Source of the DNA: a virus
Virus record (IMG/VR): IMGVR_UViG_3300032323_003835
Span: 47,206-111,205 of that record
DNA: 64,000 nt
Direction: 5' to 3' (one strand)
Part shown: in pieces, positions 46,566 to 53,601 of the stretch
How the letters are laid out: each line of letters starts with the position of its first letter
Numbering within the stretch: the first letter of the stretch is position 1
Notes under the pieces: generated by a model
What the model was told of the DNA's origin: nothing
Databases searched by the model: none
Seen by the model: only the letters and a program-made list of their open reading frames with translations
Program-made: the position numbers and the translations under genes

Positions 46566-46892
46566 TTAGATTGTTTCGAATTGGGGTTTGAACTTTTTAA
46601 CTTGTCCGTAATCCCTAGCATAAACCATAATACGAATTGCTTTAACGATTGTGGAATCTGCTCTGGAAAAGGCTGCTCCCAATTTATCTTCCAGAATTGA
46701 TTGAACGAATCCTCCACCGATACGATATGCGTGCTGAGTCATGTAGATGGAAGCTACAATATCAGTAACATGGCTAATCTGTGAATCATTAAAATCCTCT
46801 CGTGAAGGATATGCAAAACCTTTAAAGAAATCATTAACAGTTTCAGCTGCGCTTGTGCGAAAATCTTGTTCATCGAATTTTTGTGTGTTCAT
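46566..46892 (-). CDS. Uncharacterised early protein
   Basis: 108 residues, helical (DFRTSAAETVNDFFKGFAYPSREDFNDSQISHVTDIVASIYMTQHAYRIGGGFVQSILE). No family recognised. Leader carries the conserved ACACGACATG-type end. Confidence 0.6.
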   Translation of the reverse strand: MNTQKFDEQDFRTSAAETVNDFFKGFAYPSREDFNDSQISHVTDIVASIYMTQHAYRIGGGFVQSILEDKLGAAFSRADSTIVKAIRIMVYARDYGQVKKFKPQFETI

Positions 46893-46913
46893 GTCGTGTA
46901 TTTTTATTTAAGG

Positions 46914-46947
46914 TAAATGTAATGATTTTCCGCGCGGATAAAAAATG
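46914..46947 (-). promoter_or_regulatory. Early-type promoter
   Basis: -7 box TACATTTA and CATTTTTTATCCGCGCGG block; gene start 46892. Confidence 0.65.
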
Positions 46948-46953
46948 AGAGGT

Positions 46954-46990
46954 ATAAAAAAACCCAAGCTAATAGCTTGGGTATTTTTTT
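46954..46990 (-). terminator. Intrinsic terminator
   Basis: CCCAAGCT/AGCTTGGG stem with T-runs both ways. Confidence 0.8.
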
Positions 46991-47166
46991 GAAAATGAAT
47001 TCACACGACTAAATTCACATTCGGTAATTGTTGCTGAAAGAATCCTCATTCGTTAAAGCAGATTACCCTTCATTGTTAGATGGTTACCCATCCTATTTTG
47101 AAGCTCTTATATTCCTGAAACAACTTGTACCAATAAGATGTTTCTGGGTTGTAAATATTGTTATGA

Positions 47167-47337
47167 TTATGCTCCTTCATTATCTTTTACTGCTTTCTCT
47201 TTGGTTTGTTTCACCGGACGAGTAGCTTCTTTCCAAACACTTTTTGGAACGAATTTGTATCCACGATTCTTAACCATCAATTCAGCTTCGTCATCATTTA
47301 CTCTTCTGATATCATTTGCCTTTTGTACCGTCTTCAT
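47167..47337 (-). CDS. 56-residue basic protein
   Basis: ATG at 47337. MKTVQKANDIRRVNDDEAEL then MVKNRGYKFVPKSVWKEATRPVKQTKEKA. The GYKFVPKSVWKE segment is typical of small phage zinc-free adaptor proteins; function unknown. Overlaps the preceding membrane-protein gene by 26 bases in another frame. Confidence 0.6.
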   Translation of the reverse strand: MKTVQKANDIRRVNDDEAELMVKNRGYKFVPKSVWKEATRPVKQTKEKAVKDNEGA

Positions 47338-47485
47338 ACTTCTTTAATTTGATTCTGAGTTTGTGATTTTCTCTACATAATAGTCTGTTACGACATTTTA
47401 GTTTCATGGTTTCTTTACCAGAAATAACAAGAGAAATCAGAAGAACCAATATTGCAAGGCCGGCGCTGATTATTGGGAAAGCCAT
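47312..47485 (-). CDS. 57-residue membrane protein with basic tail
   Basis: ATG at 47485. One membrane span (PIISAGLAILVLLISLVIS) then a strongly basic tail (MKLKCRNRLLCRENHKLRIKLKK). N-out, C-in single-pass topology likely. Function unknown. Confidence 0.6.
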   Translation of the reverse strand: MAFPIISAGLAILVLLISLVISGKETMKLKCRNRLLCRENHKLRIKLKKYEDGTKGK

Positions 47486-47496
47486 CTTTGGGATTT

Positions 47497-47724
47497 TTAT
47501 TTAGATACTCTATAATATCCGTCAGGACTCAAGGTACTGTAAATTCGTGTTTCTCCGTCTTCAAAATCAACTATGATGTTATTACCCTGCCACATTGCTC
47601 TAACTGGCTGACCACTAGTTTCGATACTATAAGGGTTGTACTGGTCGATCCATGGACGGAAACATCTTTGTCCATAAGGGATGTCGATTAGACCGAACAT
47701 CCTGGCTTTTTCAAAATTACTCAT
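47497..47724 (-). CDS. Uncharacterised small protein
   Basis: 75 residues (FGLIDIPYGQRCFRPWIDQYNPYSIETSGQPVRAMWQGNNIIVDFEDGETRIYSTLSPDGYYRV), beta-rich. Overlaps the upstream gene end by 4 bases, so cotranslated. Confidence 0.6.
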   Translation of the reverse strand: MSNFEKARMFGLIDIPYGQRCFRPWIDQYNPYSIETSGQPVRAMWQGNNIIVDFEDGETRIYSTLSPDGYYRVSK

Positions 47725-47933
47725 ACCATTTGGAATTTGATTTTTTCAATCTCGGAAAGGAGCATATCATACTTCTCCTTCCTGTCCTTGTTCTCTTCTG
47801 TTAATTTTTCGCAAAGAAATTTTGCTTGTGTTTTCGCTGCGTTAAATACCTCTTCAAGGTCTTTCTGAGACACGAGGTCCCATTTAAGACTGTGATAGAT
47901 TTTACGAACTAAATCTAGTGCTTCTTTTTTCAT
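47721..47933 (-). CDS. Small coiled-coil protein
   Basis: 70 residues from the ATG at 47933 (MKKEALDLVRKIYHS). The upstream extension crosses the promoter. Heptad-like helix DLEEVFNAAKTQAKFLCEKLTEENKDRKEKYDMLLSEIEKIKF. Function unknown. Confidence 0.6.
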   Translation of the reverse strand: MKKEALDLVRKIYHSLKWDLVSQKDLEEVFNAAKTQAKFLCEKLTEENKDRKEKYDMLLSEIEKIKFQMV

Positions 47934-47951
47934 GTCGTGTGTTTTATGAGG

Positions 47952-47985
47952 CAAAAGTAATACAGTTTCGGGGTAGCAAAAAATG
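47952..47985 (-). promoter_or_regulatory. Early-type promoter
   Basis: -7 box TACTTTTG and CATTTTTTGCTACCCCG block; leader ends AAAACACACGACATG at 47933. Confidence 0.65.
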
Positions 47986-48222
47986 CTAATAGATTCCGTA
48001 ATCAACTAACTGACATTCGTGATCTTCTAACTTTCTAAGGTCCTTTAGATGAATCTCTGGAAACATATACCACATTGCTTCGTGGAGAGGTGAAGGTAAT
48101 ACTGCGGGTTGGATTGATGTGACACTACTAGTCTCCCATACCCTAACAACCGTACCAGCAGGAAATCTGTGTCCTCTGAGATTGATTGTTGATCTTACAA
48201 TTGCTAATTTAGTGTTTATCAT
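47986..48222 (-). CDS. Uncharacterised small protein
   Basis: 78 residues from the ATG at 48222 (MINTKLAIVRSTINLRGHRFPAGTVVRVWET). LRGHRFPAGTVVRV is a small beta-barrel pattern reminiscent of short DUF4926-like proteins; not certain. The -7 box is only 4 bases from the ATG, so the message may be leaderless. The longer upstream opening is rejected. Confidence 0.55.
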   Translation of the reverse strand: MINTKLAIVRSTINLRGHRFPAGTVVRVWETSSVTSIQPAVLPSPLHEAMWYMFPEIHLKDLRKLEDHECQLVDYGIY

Positions 48223-48226
48223 GGTG

Positions 48227-48260
48227 CAAAAGTAACGATCAGGTGCCGGTAATAAAAATG
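48227..48260 (-). promoter_or_regulatory. Early-type promoter abutting a start codon
   Basis: -7 box TACTTTTG and CATTTTTATTACCGGC block; 4 bases before the ATG at 48222. Confidence 0.65.
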
Positions 48261-48296
48261 TAGACAGAAAACATCCGCGGAAGTATCCGCAGTGAT

Positions 48297-48311
48297 GGTG
48301 AGGGCGCCTAC
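48297..48311. repeat. GGTGAGGGCGCC palindrome copy
   Basis: GGTGAGGGCGCCTAC; right half degenerated. It overlaps the 3' end of the oxygenase gene. Confidence 0.55.
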
Positions 48312-48808
48312 TCCTCGGTCCAATGGAGAAACATCTGAACGACGTATTCATCTTCTCCACACACTAAAGGTTCTCTCCAATGTTCCAACGTCCGTCCAGC
48401 AACGAGGTTGCCCTCACCGGTTATCGTACGGAATTCGACATTGCCTTCCTCTCCTTTTACTATCAAAGGCCAATCATGTTTTAAATTAGTGAATAGACAA
48501 ACAGAAACTGTCCAATCTAAGCCATCGCGGTCTTTGTGTGGATGAAGTGTTGACTCATTATTGTATATGCGGCAATAGGGATTAGCTTCTTTTAATTTTC
48601 TACCACTTACTTCAGTTACGAGTGGTGTAAATCTTCTAAGACATTCCCAAGCACCGGGGGTGGATCCACCAAACGAATTCTTGTAATACTTGGTGTCTTT
48701 TTCTTCGACTATGGAACCACTTTTAAGGTGTTCAAAGACTTCCAGAGCAAGGTTCTCGCATTCTTCAGGTGATAGAATGCTTCCTAAATTGAAATATAGA
48801 TTGTTCAT
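48308..48808 (-). CDS. 2-oxoglutarate/Fe(II)-dependent oxygenase-like protein
   Basis: 166 residues. LHPHKDRDGLDWTVSVCLF contains the HxD iron ligands (HKD form), and GNLVAGRTLEHWREPL supplies the distal His and an Arg for 2-oxoglutarate. The fold is similar to prolyl-4-hydroxylase-like proteins of T4-type phages. Substrate unknown; protein or nucleic-acid hydroxylation is possible. Its end overlaps a palindrome copy. Confidence 0.7.
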   Translation of the reverse strand: MNNLYFNLGSILSPEECENLALEVFEHLKSGSIVEEKDTKYYKNSFGGSTPGAWECLRRFTPLVTEVSGRKLKEANPYCRIYNNESTLHPHKDRDGLDWTVSVCLFTNLKHDWPLIVKGEEGNVEFRTITGEGNLVAGRTLEHWREPLVCGEDEYVVQMFLHWTEE

Positions 48809-48842
48809 GTGTGTTATAGACGTATTTACCTATATGTATTCA

Positions 48843-48860
48843 CGTACGCGTGCGGGGTCC
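48843..48860. repeat. CGTACGCGTGCGGGGTCC element
   Basis: Exact 18-mer followed by TTCCCATAGCCCC, upstream of the oxygenase gene; no GGCGCC palindrome in this spacer. Confidence 0.7.
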
Positions 48861-48877
48861 TTCCCATAGCCCCATAC

Positions 48878-48905
48878 ACAAAAAAGGCCAGCATTGCTGC
48901 TGGCC
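48878..48905 (-). terminator. Intrinsic terminator
   Basis: GGCCAGC/GCTGGCC stem followed by T-run on the minus strand; after the gene ending at 48938. Confidence 0.75.
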
Positions 48906-48937
48906 CGAGATTCCAAAGAATCTCCACACACACGTCT

Positions 48938-49063
48938 TTATTTATACGGAGGTTTAACTATAAGGGAAAGTAACACAAGATAGATGTGTTTGATCCAACC
49001 TCTAACGGTATTCTGCCTCTCGTAATTTTCATACTTCTTATTGTAGTAATCGTGATCTTTCAT
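48938..49063 (-). CDS. 41-residue membrane protein
   Basis: ATG at 49063. Charged Tyr-rich start (MKDHDYYNKKYENYERQNTV) then one membrane span (IYLVLLSLIV). Overlaps the 37-residue gene by 26 bases in another frame. Function unknown. Confidence 0.5.
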   Translation of the reverse strand: MKDHDYYNKKYENYERQNTVRGWIKHIYLVLLSLIVKPPYK

Positions 49064-49151
49064 TGCCCTTGGATTTTTTTGGTTTAGGTTTAGGCTTAGG
49101 TTTTCTCACACTTCCCCCAGGAGTTCCCTTAACAACATCATAGTATCCCAT
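49038..49151 (-). CDS. 37-residue Lys/Pro-rich peptide
   Basis: ATG at 49151. Contains VRKPKPKPKPKKSKG, a highly basic Pro-rich stretch after MGYYDVVKGTPGGS. Nucleic-acid- or membrane-binding by composition. A weak late-type box (AATATAAGAG) lies just before the start. Confidence 0.5.
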   Translation of the reverse strand: MGYYDVVKGTPGGSVRKPKPKPKPKKSKGNERSRLLQ

Positions 49152-49177
49152 ATCTCTTATATTAAAAGGTTAAAAAA

Positions 49178-49504
49178 TTACTCAGTCTGGTGATTATAGA
49201 ACTCCTCAAAATCCTTAGCAGCTTTTGGATTGATCTCTTTTAAAAACTCCAAAGATAATTCATATCTGCCGTTAACCGTAGACGTGTGAAAGTACTCATC
49301 ATGCAGTTCTAAATTTTTCTGGGTCAGTTCCTCAATTTTCAGGTTCAATTCCTCAATGTCGTTTTCTTGATTGCTTACTTTAACCATTAACCAAATTGCA
49401 ACAAGAGAGCTGATGACAAACATCAAAGCCCATCTGCTACGGATTCTTCTTTCTCTAGCAGTCATACCTCTAGTGTATGTCTCGAATGGATTGTTAATCT
49501 TCAT
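49178..49504 (-). CDS. Single-span membrane protein with coiled coil (i-spanin-like topology)
   Basis: 108 residues. Basic cytoplasmic start (TARERRIRSRW), membrane span ALMFVISSLVAIWLMVKV, then a periplasmic coiled coil (NDIEELNLKIEELTQKNLELHDEY) and a short globular end. This is the Rz-type spanin topology, but no matching outer-membrane partner lies next to it, so the role is uncertain. Overlaps the upstream gene by 11 bases. Confidence 0.6.
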   Translation of the reverse strand: MKINNPFETYTRGMTARERRIRSRWALMFVISSLVAIWLMVKVSNQENDIEELNLKIEELTQKNLELHDEYFHTSTVNGRYELSLEFLKEINPKAAKDFEEFYNHQTE

Positions 49505-49931
49505 CTTCGTCGTTTATATTATTTAATGCAGAGCTGATTGTTTTCCAGCCTGAATATCTATCATATGTATCACGAAAAGTCCATTCTCCATCTTTAAAAA
49601 GATATAGGTAAGGCCAATTGAGATTGGTTTGGAATTCTTCTAGCGTGACAATCTTGGATTCCATCTTCGATTCTCCGCGATCTCTTCCGTACGCTAAACA
49701 CCAATTTTGATTCTGGGATGTGAAATCGTTGAAGTCTTGCTTCTCTCCGATTTCTTTTCCTAGAGCGGATAGATTGCCTAAGTCTAGTAGCGAATCTACC
49801 TTTGATGAATCGCTATAGTAATTTAACAAATCTTCTCCGACTCCTCCTTCTACATATCCGTCCCAGTGACATGTAATAGCTCTTACTTTTCCGTCTGGAA
49901 GTAATTTTCCGATTCTTGAATTAGTTGACAT
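49494..49931 (-). CDS. Conserved phage protein of unknown function
   Basis: 145 residues. STNSRIGKLLPDGKVRAITCHWDGYVEGGVGEDLLNYYSDSSKVDSLLDLGNLSALG matches a widespread small-protein family of phages and bacteria that I recognise by CHWDGYxEGVG, though I recall no function. Acidic C-terminus. First gene of its unit. Confidence 0.75.
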   Translation of the reverse strand: MSTNSRIGKLLPDGKVRAITCHWDGYVEGGVGEDLLNYYSDSSKVDSLLDLGNLSALGKEIGEKQDFNDFTSQNQNWCLAYGRDRGESKMESKIVTLEEFQTNLNWPYLYLFKDGEWTFRDTYDRYSGWKTISSALNNINDEDED

Positions 49932-49953
49932 ATCGTGTGTGTTTTATGTTGTT

Positions 49954-49987
49954 CAAATATATGAAACTTTTTCGGGAGGAAAAAACG
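49954..49987 (-). promoter_or_regulatory. Early-type promoter
   Basis: -7 box TATATTTG and GTTTTTTCCTCCCG block; gene start 49931. Confidence 0.65.
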
Positions 49988-49991
49988 CGCA

Positions 49992-50022
49992 CAAAAAAAG
50001 AGAGGAACCACCCTCTCTTTTA
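49992..50022 (-). terminator. Intrinsic terminator
   Basis: AGAGAGG/CCTCTCT stem, T-run on the minus strand; near the gene ending at 50114. Confidence 0.7.
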
Positions 50023-50113
50023 TAACTTACTAACCCTAACCATTTAACTAAACACTGGCAAGTGTTTAATTCTATTGATCCCAAATGTAATCAATAGAAT
50101 CCGTAAATAAAAA

Positions 50114-50236
50114 TTATTTGTCGTTCTTACTATTAATAATATCCGATGCTATCTTTAGCACGAAAGCAATAATACCGGCTGCGAAAGTTATCTTGATTAA
50201 AAAGACAACGACATCTACAAAATTTTCTACGCTCAT
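50114..50236 (-). CDS. 40-residue membrane peptide
   Basis: ATG at 50236. Hydrophobic through most of its length (DVVVFLIKITFAAGIIAFVLKIASDII) with a charged tail. Single-span. No distinct promoter; between the terminator at 49992 and a palindrome at 50299. Confidence 0.5.
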   Translation of the reverse strand: MSVENFVDVVVFLIKITFAAGIIAFVLKIASDIINSKNDK

Positions 50237-50298
50237 GATTTTGATTTTACATTATATACCCATTCGGGAAAAAGATTTCAAGCCATATGGATAATCCG

Positions 50299-50313
50299 CG
50301 AGGGCGCCCCGAC
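50299..50313. repeat. Palindrome copy (CGAGGGCGCCCCGAC)
   Basis: Diverged copy with intact GGGCGCCC core. Confidence 0.55.
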
Positions 50314-50352
50314 TGGGTTTGTACCGAGCGGTTTGGGTTCGATTCATTAGCC

Positions 50353-50390
50353 CACAAAAAAAGAGCCTCATCTTTCGATGAGACCCTCGG
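50353..50390 (-). terminator. Intrinsic terminator
   Basis: CTCATC/GATGAG stem then T-run on the minus strand; after the gene ending at 50407. Confidence 0.6.
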
Positions 50391-50406
50391 AACTTAAAAC
50401 CAAGTC

Positions 50407-50952
50407 TTATGCCACTCTGAAAATTCTATGGAATTTCTTATCTGGAGAAGTTGCAGAGGTTTTAATTTTGTAAGCGGGAAATTCTTTGTCCGTGATATAC
50501 TTAGCCACGTGAACCATCTTCTGTGGAACCACAAAGGATTGGCCAACCTCCATTTTACCGAAGAGGTTTCTCATTTGATTACGAACTTCTTCGTTTGCAC
50601 CACCTCTTGAAGGAAGTGGAACGTTTGATTCCATTTGGAATAATTGTAATCCCTTTGGTGCCTTTTCAGTTACCATTTGTGATACTTTGGTTGAAGGAGT
50701 TTTGATTGTTTTGATTCCTTTACCTTTTGCGCTAGGGAATCTTCCTTCGATACCTAAGATCCATTTGCGGTTTTTAACTGAGTGTTCAGTGCGACCTAAT
50801 TTGGAAGCCACTGTACCTGCACAGATACCTTTTTCAACTGCCATACGAAGGTAGTTGTCTTCGGCTGCTGACCATTGGGAATTCTTGTTGTCTGCTTGAG
50901 ACTTGTTGCGTCCCATTGGGACACCTTTTTTGGAAAATGTTACGTTTGCCAT
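50407..50952 (-). CDS. Myb/SANT-like DNA-binding protein
   Basis: 181 residues. WSAAEDNYLRMAVEKGICAGTVASKLGRTEHSVKNRKWILG at about residues 27-67 is a single Myb-type/SANT-like helix-turn-helix, as in phage GcrA-like and homing-endonuclease-associated domains. A basic linker follows, and the C-terminal 70 residues (VRNQMRNLFGKMEVGQSFVVPQKMVHVAKYITDKEFPAYKIKTS) form a small domain. Probably an early transcription regulator; a good candidate reader of the intergenic palindromes (inference). Confidence 0.7.
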   Translation of the reverse strand: MANVTFSKKGVPMGRNKSQADNKNSQWSAAEDNYLRMAVEKGICAGTVASKLGRTEHSVKNRKWILGIEGRFPSAKGKGIKTIKTPSTKVSQMVTEKAPKGLQLFQMESNVPLPSRGGANEEVRNQMRNLFGKMEVGQSFVVPQKMVHVAKYITDKEFPAYKIKTSATSPDKKFHRIFRVA

Positions 50953-50990
50953 GTGAGTTAAATTTTTATGGTTTTAAATTATTAACAAGG

Positions 50991-51024
50991 TAAATATATG
51001 ACCCAAATGCGGAAAGAAAAAATG
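50991..51024 (-). promoter_or_regulatory. Early-type promoter
   Basis: -7 box TATATTTA and CATTTTTTCTTTCCGCA block; gene start 50952. Confidence 0.75.
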
Positions 51025-51031
51025 TTTCCCA

Positions 51032-51520
51032 TTATGTGGTCTTTAGATTTTTTAATGTGGAATGAAATAAATCTAGAAATGCATGGCTCTTCTTATGATT
51101 GTATAGAGAGCAATAGAATCCCCAAATCAAATCACTGAAGGGTACCCAATCTGGATTTTCCTTGGCCTTAAGGTCAATGTAATAAAGAGCTATCTGAAAA
51201 TTATTAAAGTGATTTCCAAATGATCCAACCTCTCTATTAAGGATTTCCAGTTTGTATGCATCTCCTTGACTGTGAATATAATGGTTATAATGATCACTTA
51301 GACTCCTACACATATCTCTAGTGTTTTCATGAACCTTGAAATAAATGTAATCTGAATATATTGGTGCGGTGGCTAGGAAGTGTAGGAAAGCTGCGCACTT
51401 AAGTGAGTAGTCATCCTCTGGATCATTCAGAATACTATTGGAAATAGCATTGATTGATTCCAAAAGAGTTAGACTGTGTGGATCCTGTGGGATCTTTGGG
51501 AATTGAACTTCTTTTGACAT
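51032..51520 (-). CDS. Uncharacterised early protein
   Basis: 162 residues, all helical (SLTLLESINAISNSILNDPEDDYSLKCAAFLHFLATAPIYSDYIYFKVHENTRDMCRSLSDHYNHYIHS). No family recognised. Separate transcription unit. Confidence 0.6.
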   Translation of the reverse strand: MSKEVQFPKIPQDPHSLTLLESINAISNSILNDPEDDYSLKCAAFLHFLATAPIYSDYIYFKVHENTRDMCRSLSDHYNHYIHSQGDAYKLEILNREVGSFGNHFNNFQIALYYIDLKAKENPDWVPFSDLIWGFYCSLYNHKKSHAFLDLFHSTLKNLKTT

Positions 51521-51543
51521 ATCGTGTGAGTTTTATAACAATG

Positions 51544-51577
51544 CTAAAGTAATAAAATGTTTCGAAAATAAAAAATG
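51544..51577 (-). promoter_or_regulatory. Early-type promoter
   Basis: -7-like TACTTTAG and CATTTTTTATTTTCGAA block; gene start 51520. Confidence 0.65.
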
Positions 51578-51630
51578 CCTCGGTGAAACATTTCAAAAAA
51601 GTTTCAGATGTTGGAAAGCGCCCAGCCAGC

Positions 51631-51648
51631 GGTCAGGGCGCCCTCACC
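51631..51648. repeat. GGTCAGGGCGCCCTCACC palindrome
   Basis: 17 of 18 positions match the perfect palindrome. The next ~50 bases (CAGAAATCC.GCCATATGGCGAT) repeat those after 52432 in the same orientation. Confidence 0.75.
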
Positions 51649-51689
51649 AGAAATCCAGCCATATGGCGATTCTCTGTGGGAAAGGCCAC

Positions 51690-51716
51690 AAAAAACCAGA
51701 CACTAGGTCTGGTTTT
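51690..51716 (-). terminator. Intrinsic terminator
   Basis: AAACCAGAC/GTCTGGTTT stem, T-run on the minus strand; after the tagged gene ending at 51740. Confidence 0.75.
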
Positions 51717-51739
51717 AAAGTTATAGAATTTGGATTTTA

Positions 51740-52306
51740 TTACATTCTAGCAGCAGGTCCTTCTTCCTCATCATCTCTGAATTGCATGAAGTGTTCCATA
51801 GCTCCTGTTTTTAACTCTTGTCCCCATGATTGAATTTCCATGAATTGATCACCATCAACAAGTTCAACAGCATACATAGTGTCACTATGTTCTCCTACTA
51901 CTTCTCCGTTCCTGTTATAAATAAGGACAGGAGTCTCGTTTCCTTGTAATAGACTAAGATCGTAAGCTGTAGTGATTAAAGCCTGGCCGCCTTCAAATCC
52001 TGGTACGTTAACTGCAGGAAATCCTAGCTGAGCGTCTCCTGGATTTGTTACTTCTGAAATAGAGTCAACTAGCAAATAGATAGAACCTCCTGTTTTAGCT
52101 TTTAAAGATTCTAGAGACTCGCCTAAATCAAATCTGAATGGTAGGTAGTAATCTGATTGTAAGCTTGAAAGATGTTGCCAAATCATGTTTGCTTCTTTAG
52201 CTGGGAAAACTGCAACGTCTACACCTTCGCTAATTACACCAATAACTATCTGTCCTTCCATTGCAGGATCTTCGTTGAAAGCTTCGAATAATTTAATGTG
52301 TTTCAT
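51740..52306 (-). CDS. Tagged protein with both promoter types
   Basis: 188 residues. Tag MKHIKLFEAFNED (L-F-E). The body (MEGQIVIGVISEGVDVAVFPAKEANMIWQHLSSL, SIYLLVDSISEVTNPGDAQLGFPAVNVPGFEGGQALITTAYD, NETPVLIYNRNGEVVGEHSDTMYAVELVDGDQFMEI) is a compact alpha/beta domain of unknown type. It lies in the early region yet carries the late-type tag; late box and early promoter stand in tandem in front. Confidence 0.7.
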   Translation of the reverse strand: MKHIKLFEAFNEDPAMEGQIVIGVISEGVDVAVFPAKEANMIWQHLSSLQSDYYLPFRFDLGESLESLKAKTGGSIYLLVDSISEVTNPGDAQLGFPAVNVPGFEGGQALITTAYDLSLLQGNETPVLIYNRNGEVVGEHSDTMYAVELVDGDQFMEIQSWGQELKTGAMEHFMQFRDDEEEGPAARM

Positions 52307-52321
52307 TTTTTTTTTATTTTA

Positions 52322-52331
52322 TCTATATATC
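52322..52331 (-). promoter_or_regulatory. Late-type promoter box
   Basis: GATATATAGA on the minus strand, 15 bases before the ATG at 52306. Confidence 0.6.
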
Positions 52332-52359
52332 GATCGTGTTTCTTCTTTTTATTACTGTG

Positions 52360-52393
52360 CTAATATATGAAAAAATTCCGCGGGGAAAAAATG
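52360..52393 (-). promoter_or_regulatory. Early-type promoter in tandem with a late box
   Basis: -7-like TATATTAG and CATTTTTTCCCCGCGG block, 30 bases upstream of the late box at 52322. Confidence 0.65.
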
Positions 52394-52431
52394 TGGGATC
52401 TAAAGATTCTAAAGGTTTTCATCCAGCCATT

Positions 52432-52449
52432 GGTGAGGGCGCCCTGACC
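52432..52449. repeat. GGTGAGGGCGCCCTGACC palindrome
   Basis: 17 of 18 positions match the perfect palindrome; twin of 51631 with a shared ~65-bp context. Confidence 0.75.
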
Positions 52450-52489
52450 AGAAATCCCGCCATATGGCGATTTCCTGTAGGAAAGGCCA

Positions 52490-52521
52490 CAAAAAAATCC
52501 GAGGGATTAGTTCGGATTTTT
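52490..52521 (-). terminator. Intrinsic terminator
   Basis: AAATCCGA/TCGGATTT stem, T-run on the minus strand; after the gene ending at 52548. Confidence 0.75.
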
Positions 52522-52547
52522 AAGTGGGTACTTAGTTTTGGTTTTTC

Positions 52548-52691
52548 CTAGCTATTTTTTATATGAAAATAGATGCATGAATAAGACCTTCCCATCTCTT
52601 GGGCAATCACCTTGATTGCCTTTCCCTCACGTCTCTTCTCCTGAATCAATTCTCTTTGATAGTCAGTTAAGTTTCTTCCTCTCTCTTTCAT
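52548..52691 (-). CDS. 47-residue helix-turn-helix protein
   Basis: ATG at 52691. RNLTDYQRELIQEKRREGKAIKVIAQEMGRSYSCIYFHIKNS is a freestanding helix-turn-helix like the N-terminus of IS30-type transposases. A small DNA-binding regulator. Overlaps the upstream membrane peptide gene by 29 bases in another frame. Confidence 0.65.
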   Translation of the reverse strand: MKERGRNLTDYQRELIQEKRREGKAIKVIAQEMGRSYSCIYFHIKNS

Positions 52692-52773
52692 TTCGGTTAA
52701 TTTGACTTAACATATCAATGGAACCCCAAATAGCAACAAAAGCTAGAAGTGCTAATGCTAAAATTGTTATCAT
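52663..52773 (-). CDS. 36-residue membrane peptide
   Basis: ATG at 52773 overlapping the previous stop (ATGA). Hydrophobic span ITILALALLAFVAIWGSI followed by a charged tail (NRNERERKKLN). Function unknown. Confidence 0.55.
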   Translation of the reverse strand: MITILALALLAFVAIWGSIDMLSQINRNERERKKLN

Positions 52774-53081
52774 GGCTTAATAGTTGGATTATAACTGTGA
52801 CCTACTCTTTCGTAGGAAACTAAATTTTCCAGGGGTTTGAAAAGATGAAAACAACTCCTCTTGCTAGGATAGCCAAACTTGTCCTGGGTGAAAAGCTGAG
52901 TCTCTCCTTCATTAACAACATAGCTAGCGTTAACTGCTGGAATGGTAATGTGGGTAAATCGGTTCGGTGCTTTTCCCGCAGTGTTCCAAATCTCATACTC
53001 TCCAGACTGTAAGATTACCTCTGGCATCTTTACCGGATCTTCCTGGCTTAGATATTCTTTAAGTGTCATTCGTCGTCCCAA
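52770..53081 (-). CDS. Uncharacterised early protein
   Basis: 103 residues, beta-rich (VILQSGEYEIWNTAGKAPNRFTHITIPAVNASYVVNEGETQLFTQDKFG). Overlaps the upstream gene by 16 bases. No family recognised. Confidence 0.6.
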   Translation of the reverse strand: MGRRMTLKEYLSQEDPVKMPEVILQSGEYEIWNTAGKAPNRFTHITIPAVNASYVVNEGETQLFTQDKFGYPSKRSCFHLFKPLENLVSYERVGHSYNPTIKP

Positions 53082-53320
53082 TTTAAAGAGTCAATAATTT
53101 CCATACCGTAAACATCACCCTGACTTCCAAATCCGAAATCACTTAGGTTGTTAATACGACATAGTAGTGTCTTGTAATCGTCCCAACCAACTTCCTCTCG
53201 GTTGTTAACGGCATCGCTCCAGGATTTCACCTTCTTATCAAAGATGTATTGGGCGTCTTCTAATTTTCCAAAGAGAGCATATGAATCTCCATCTGGATCC
53301 AGGTTAAAGATGATATACAT
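53066..53320 (-). CDS. Uncharacterised small protein
   Basis: 84 residues (IIFNLDPDGDSYALFGKLEDAQYIFDKKVKSWSDAVNNREEVGWDDYKTLLCRINNLSDFGFG). Acidic alpha/beta; the EVxWDDYKTLLxxIxN pattern is seen in other small phage proteins. Overlaps both neighbours or lies close to them, so it is operon-encoded. Confidence 0.6.
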   Translation of the reverse strand: MYIIFNLDPDGDSYALFGKLEDAQYIFDKKVKSWSDAVNNREEVGWDDYKTLLCRINNLSDFGFGSQGDVYGMEIIDSLNWDDE

Positions 53321-53324
53321 GGGC

Positions 53325-53531
53325 TTAGTATTTAATTGTGTCTAGAATCGAAAAGATATAGTGCGTTGCCCTATTCAAATCCCCTTCGGTTTCATTCACC
53401 CACATGGAGACTTCTTCAACGAGTTCTCCTAAGGTTTCGCAATTCATTAATGTACCCACGTACTCGGTTGAGTGCCCGCGTTCAGCTTCTACCGTAGCGA
53501 AGCTTTCGATGATGGTTTTTACTAGTGTCAT
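53325..53531 (-). CDS. Small helical early protein
   Basis: 68 residues from the ATG at 53531 (MTLVKTIIESFATVEAERG); the upstream extension runs into the promoter. Helical and acidic. First gene of a five-gene unit ending at 52548. Confidence 0.6.
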   Translation of the reverse strand: MTLVKTIIESFATVEAERGHSTEYVGTLMNCETLGELVEEVSMWVNETEGDLNRATHYIFSILDTIKY

Positions 53532-53556
53532 AATTGTCGTGTTTTTAATTACCAGA

Positions 53557-53590
53557 CAAATATACAACCCATCCGCGGAAATTTAAAATG
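53557..53590 (-). promoter_or_regulatory. Early-type promoter
   Basis: -7 box TATATTTG and CATTTTAAATTTCCGCGG block; gene start 53531. Confidence 0.75.
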
Positions 53591-53601
53591 TGCCCGGAAA
53601 A

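Noticed and set aside
46990-47166. Tiny minus-strand frames of 12-26 codons
   Set aside because: Too short, overlapping a terminator, no promoter; nothing else seen in this spacer.
50310-50352. Possible tRNA (GGTTCGATTC, T-loop-like)
   Set aside because: No acceptor, D or anticodon stems can be drawn around it; it is part of a palindrome cassette.
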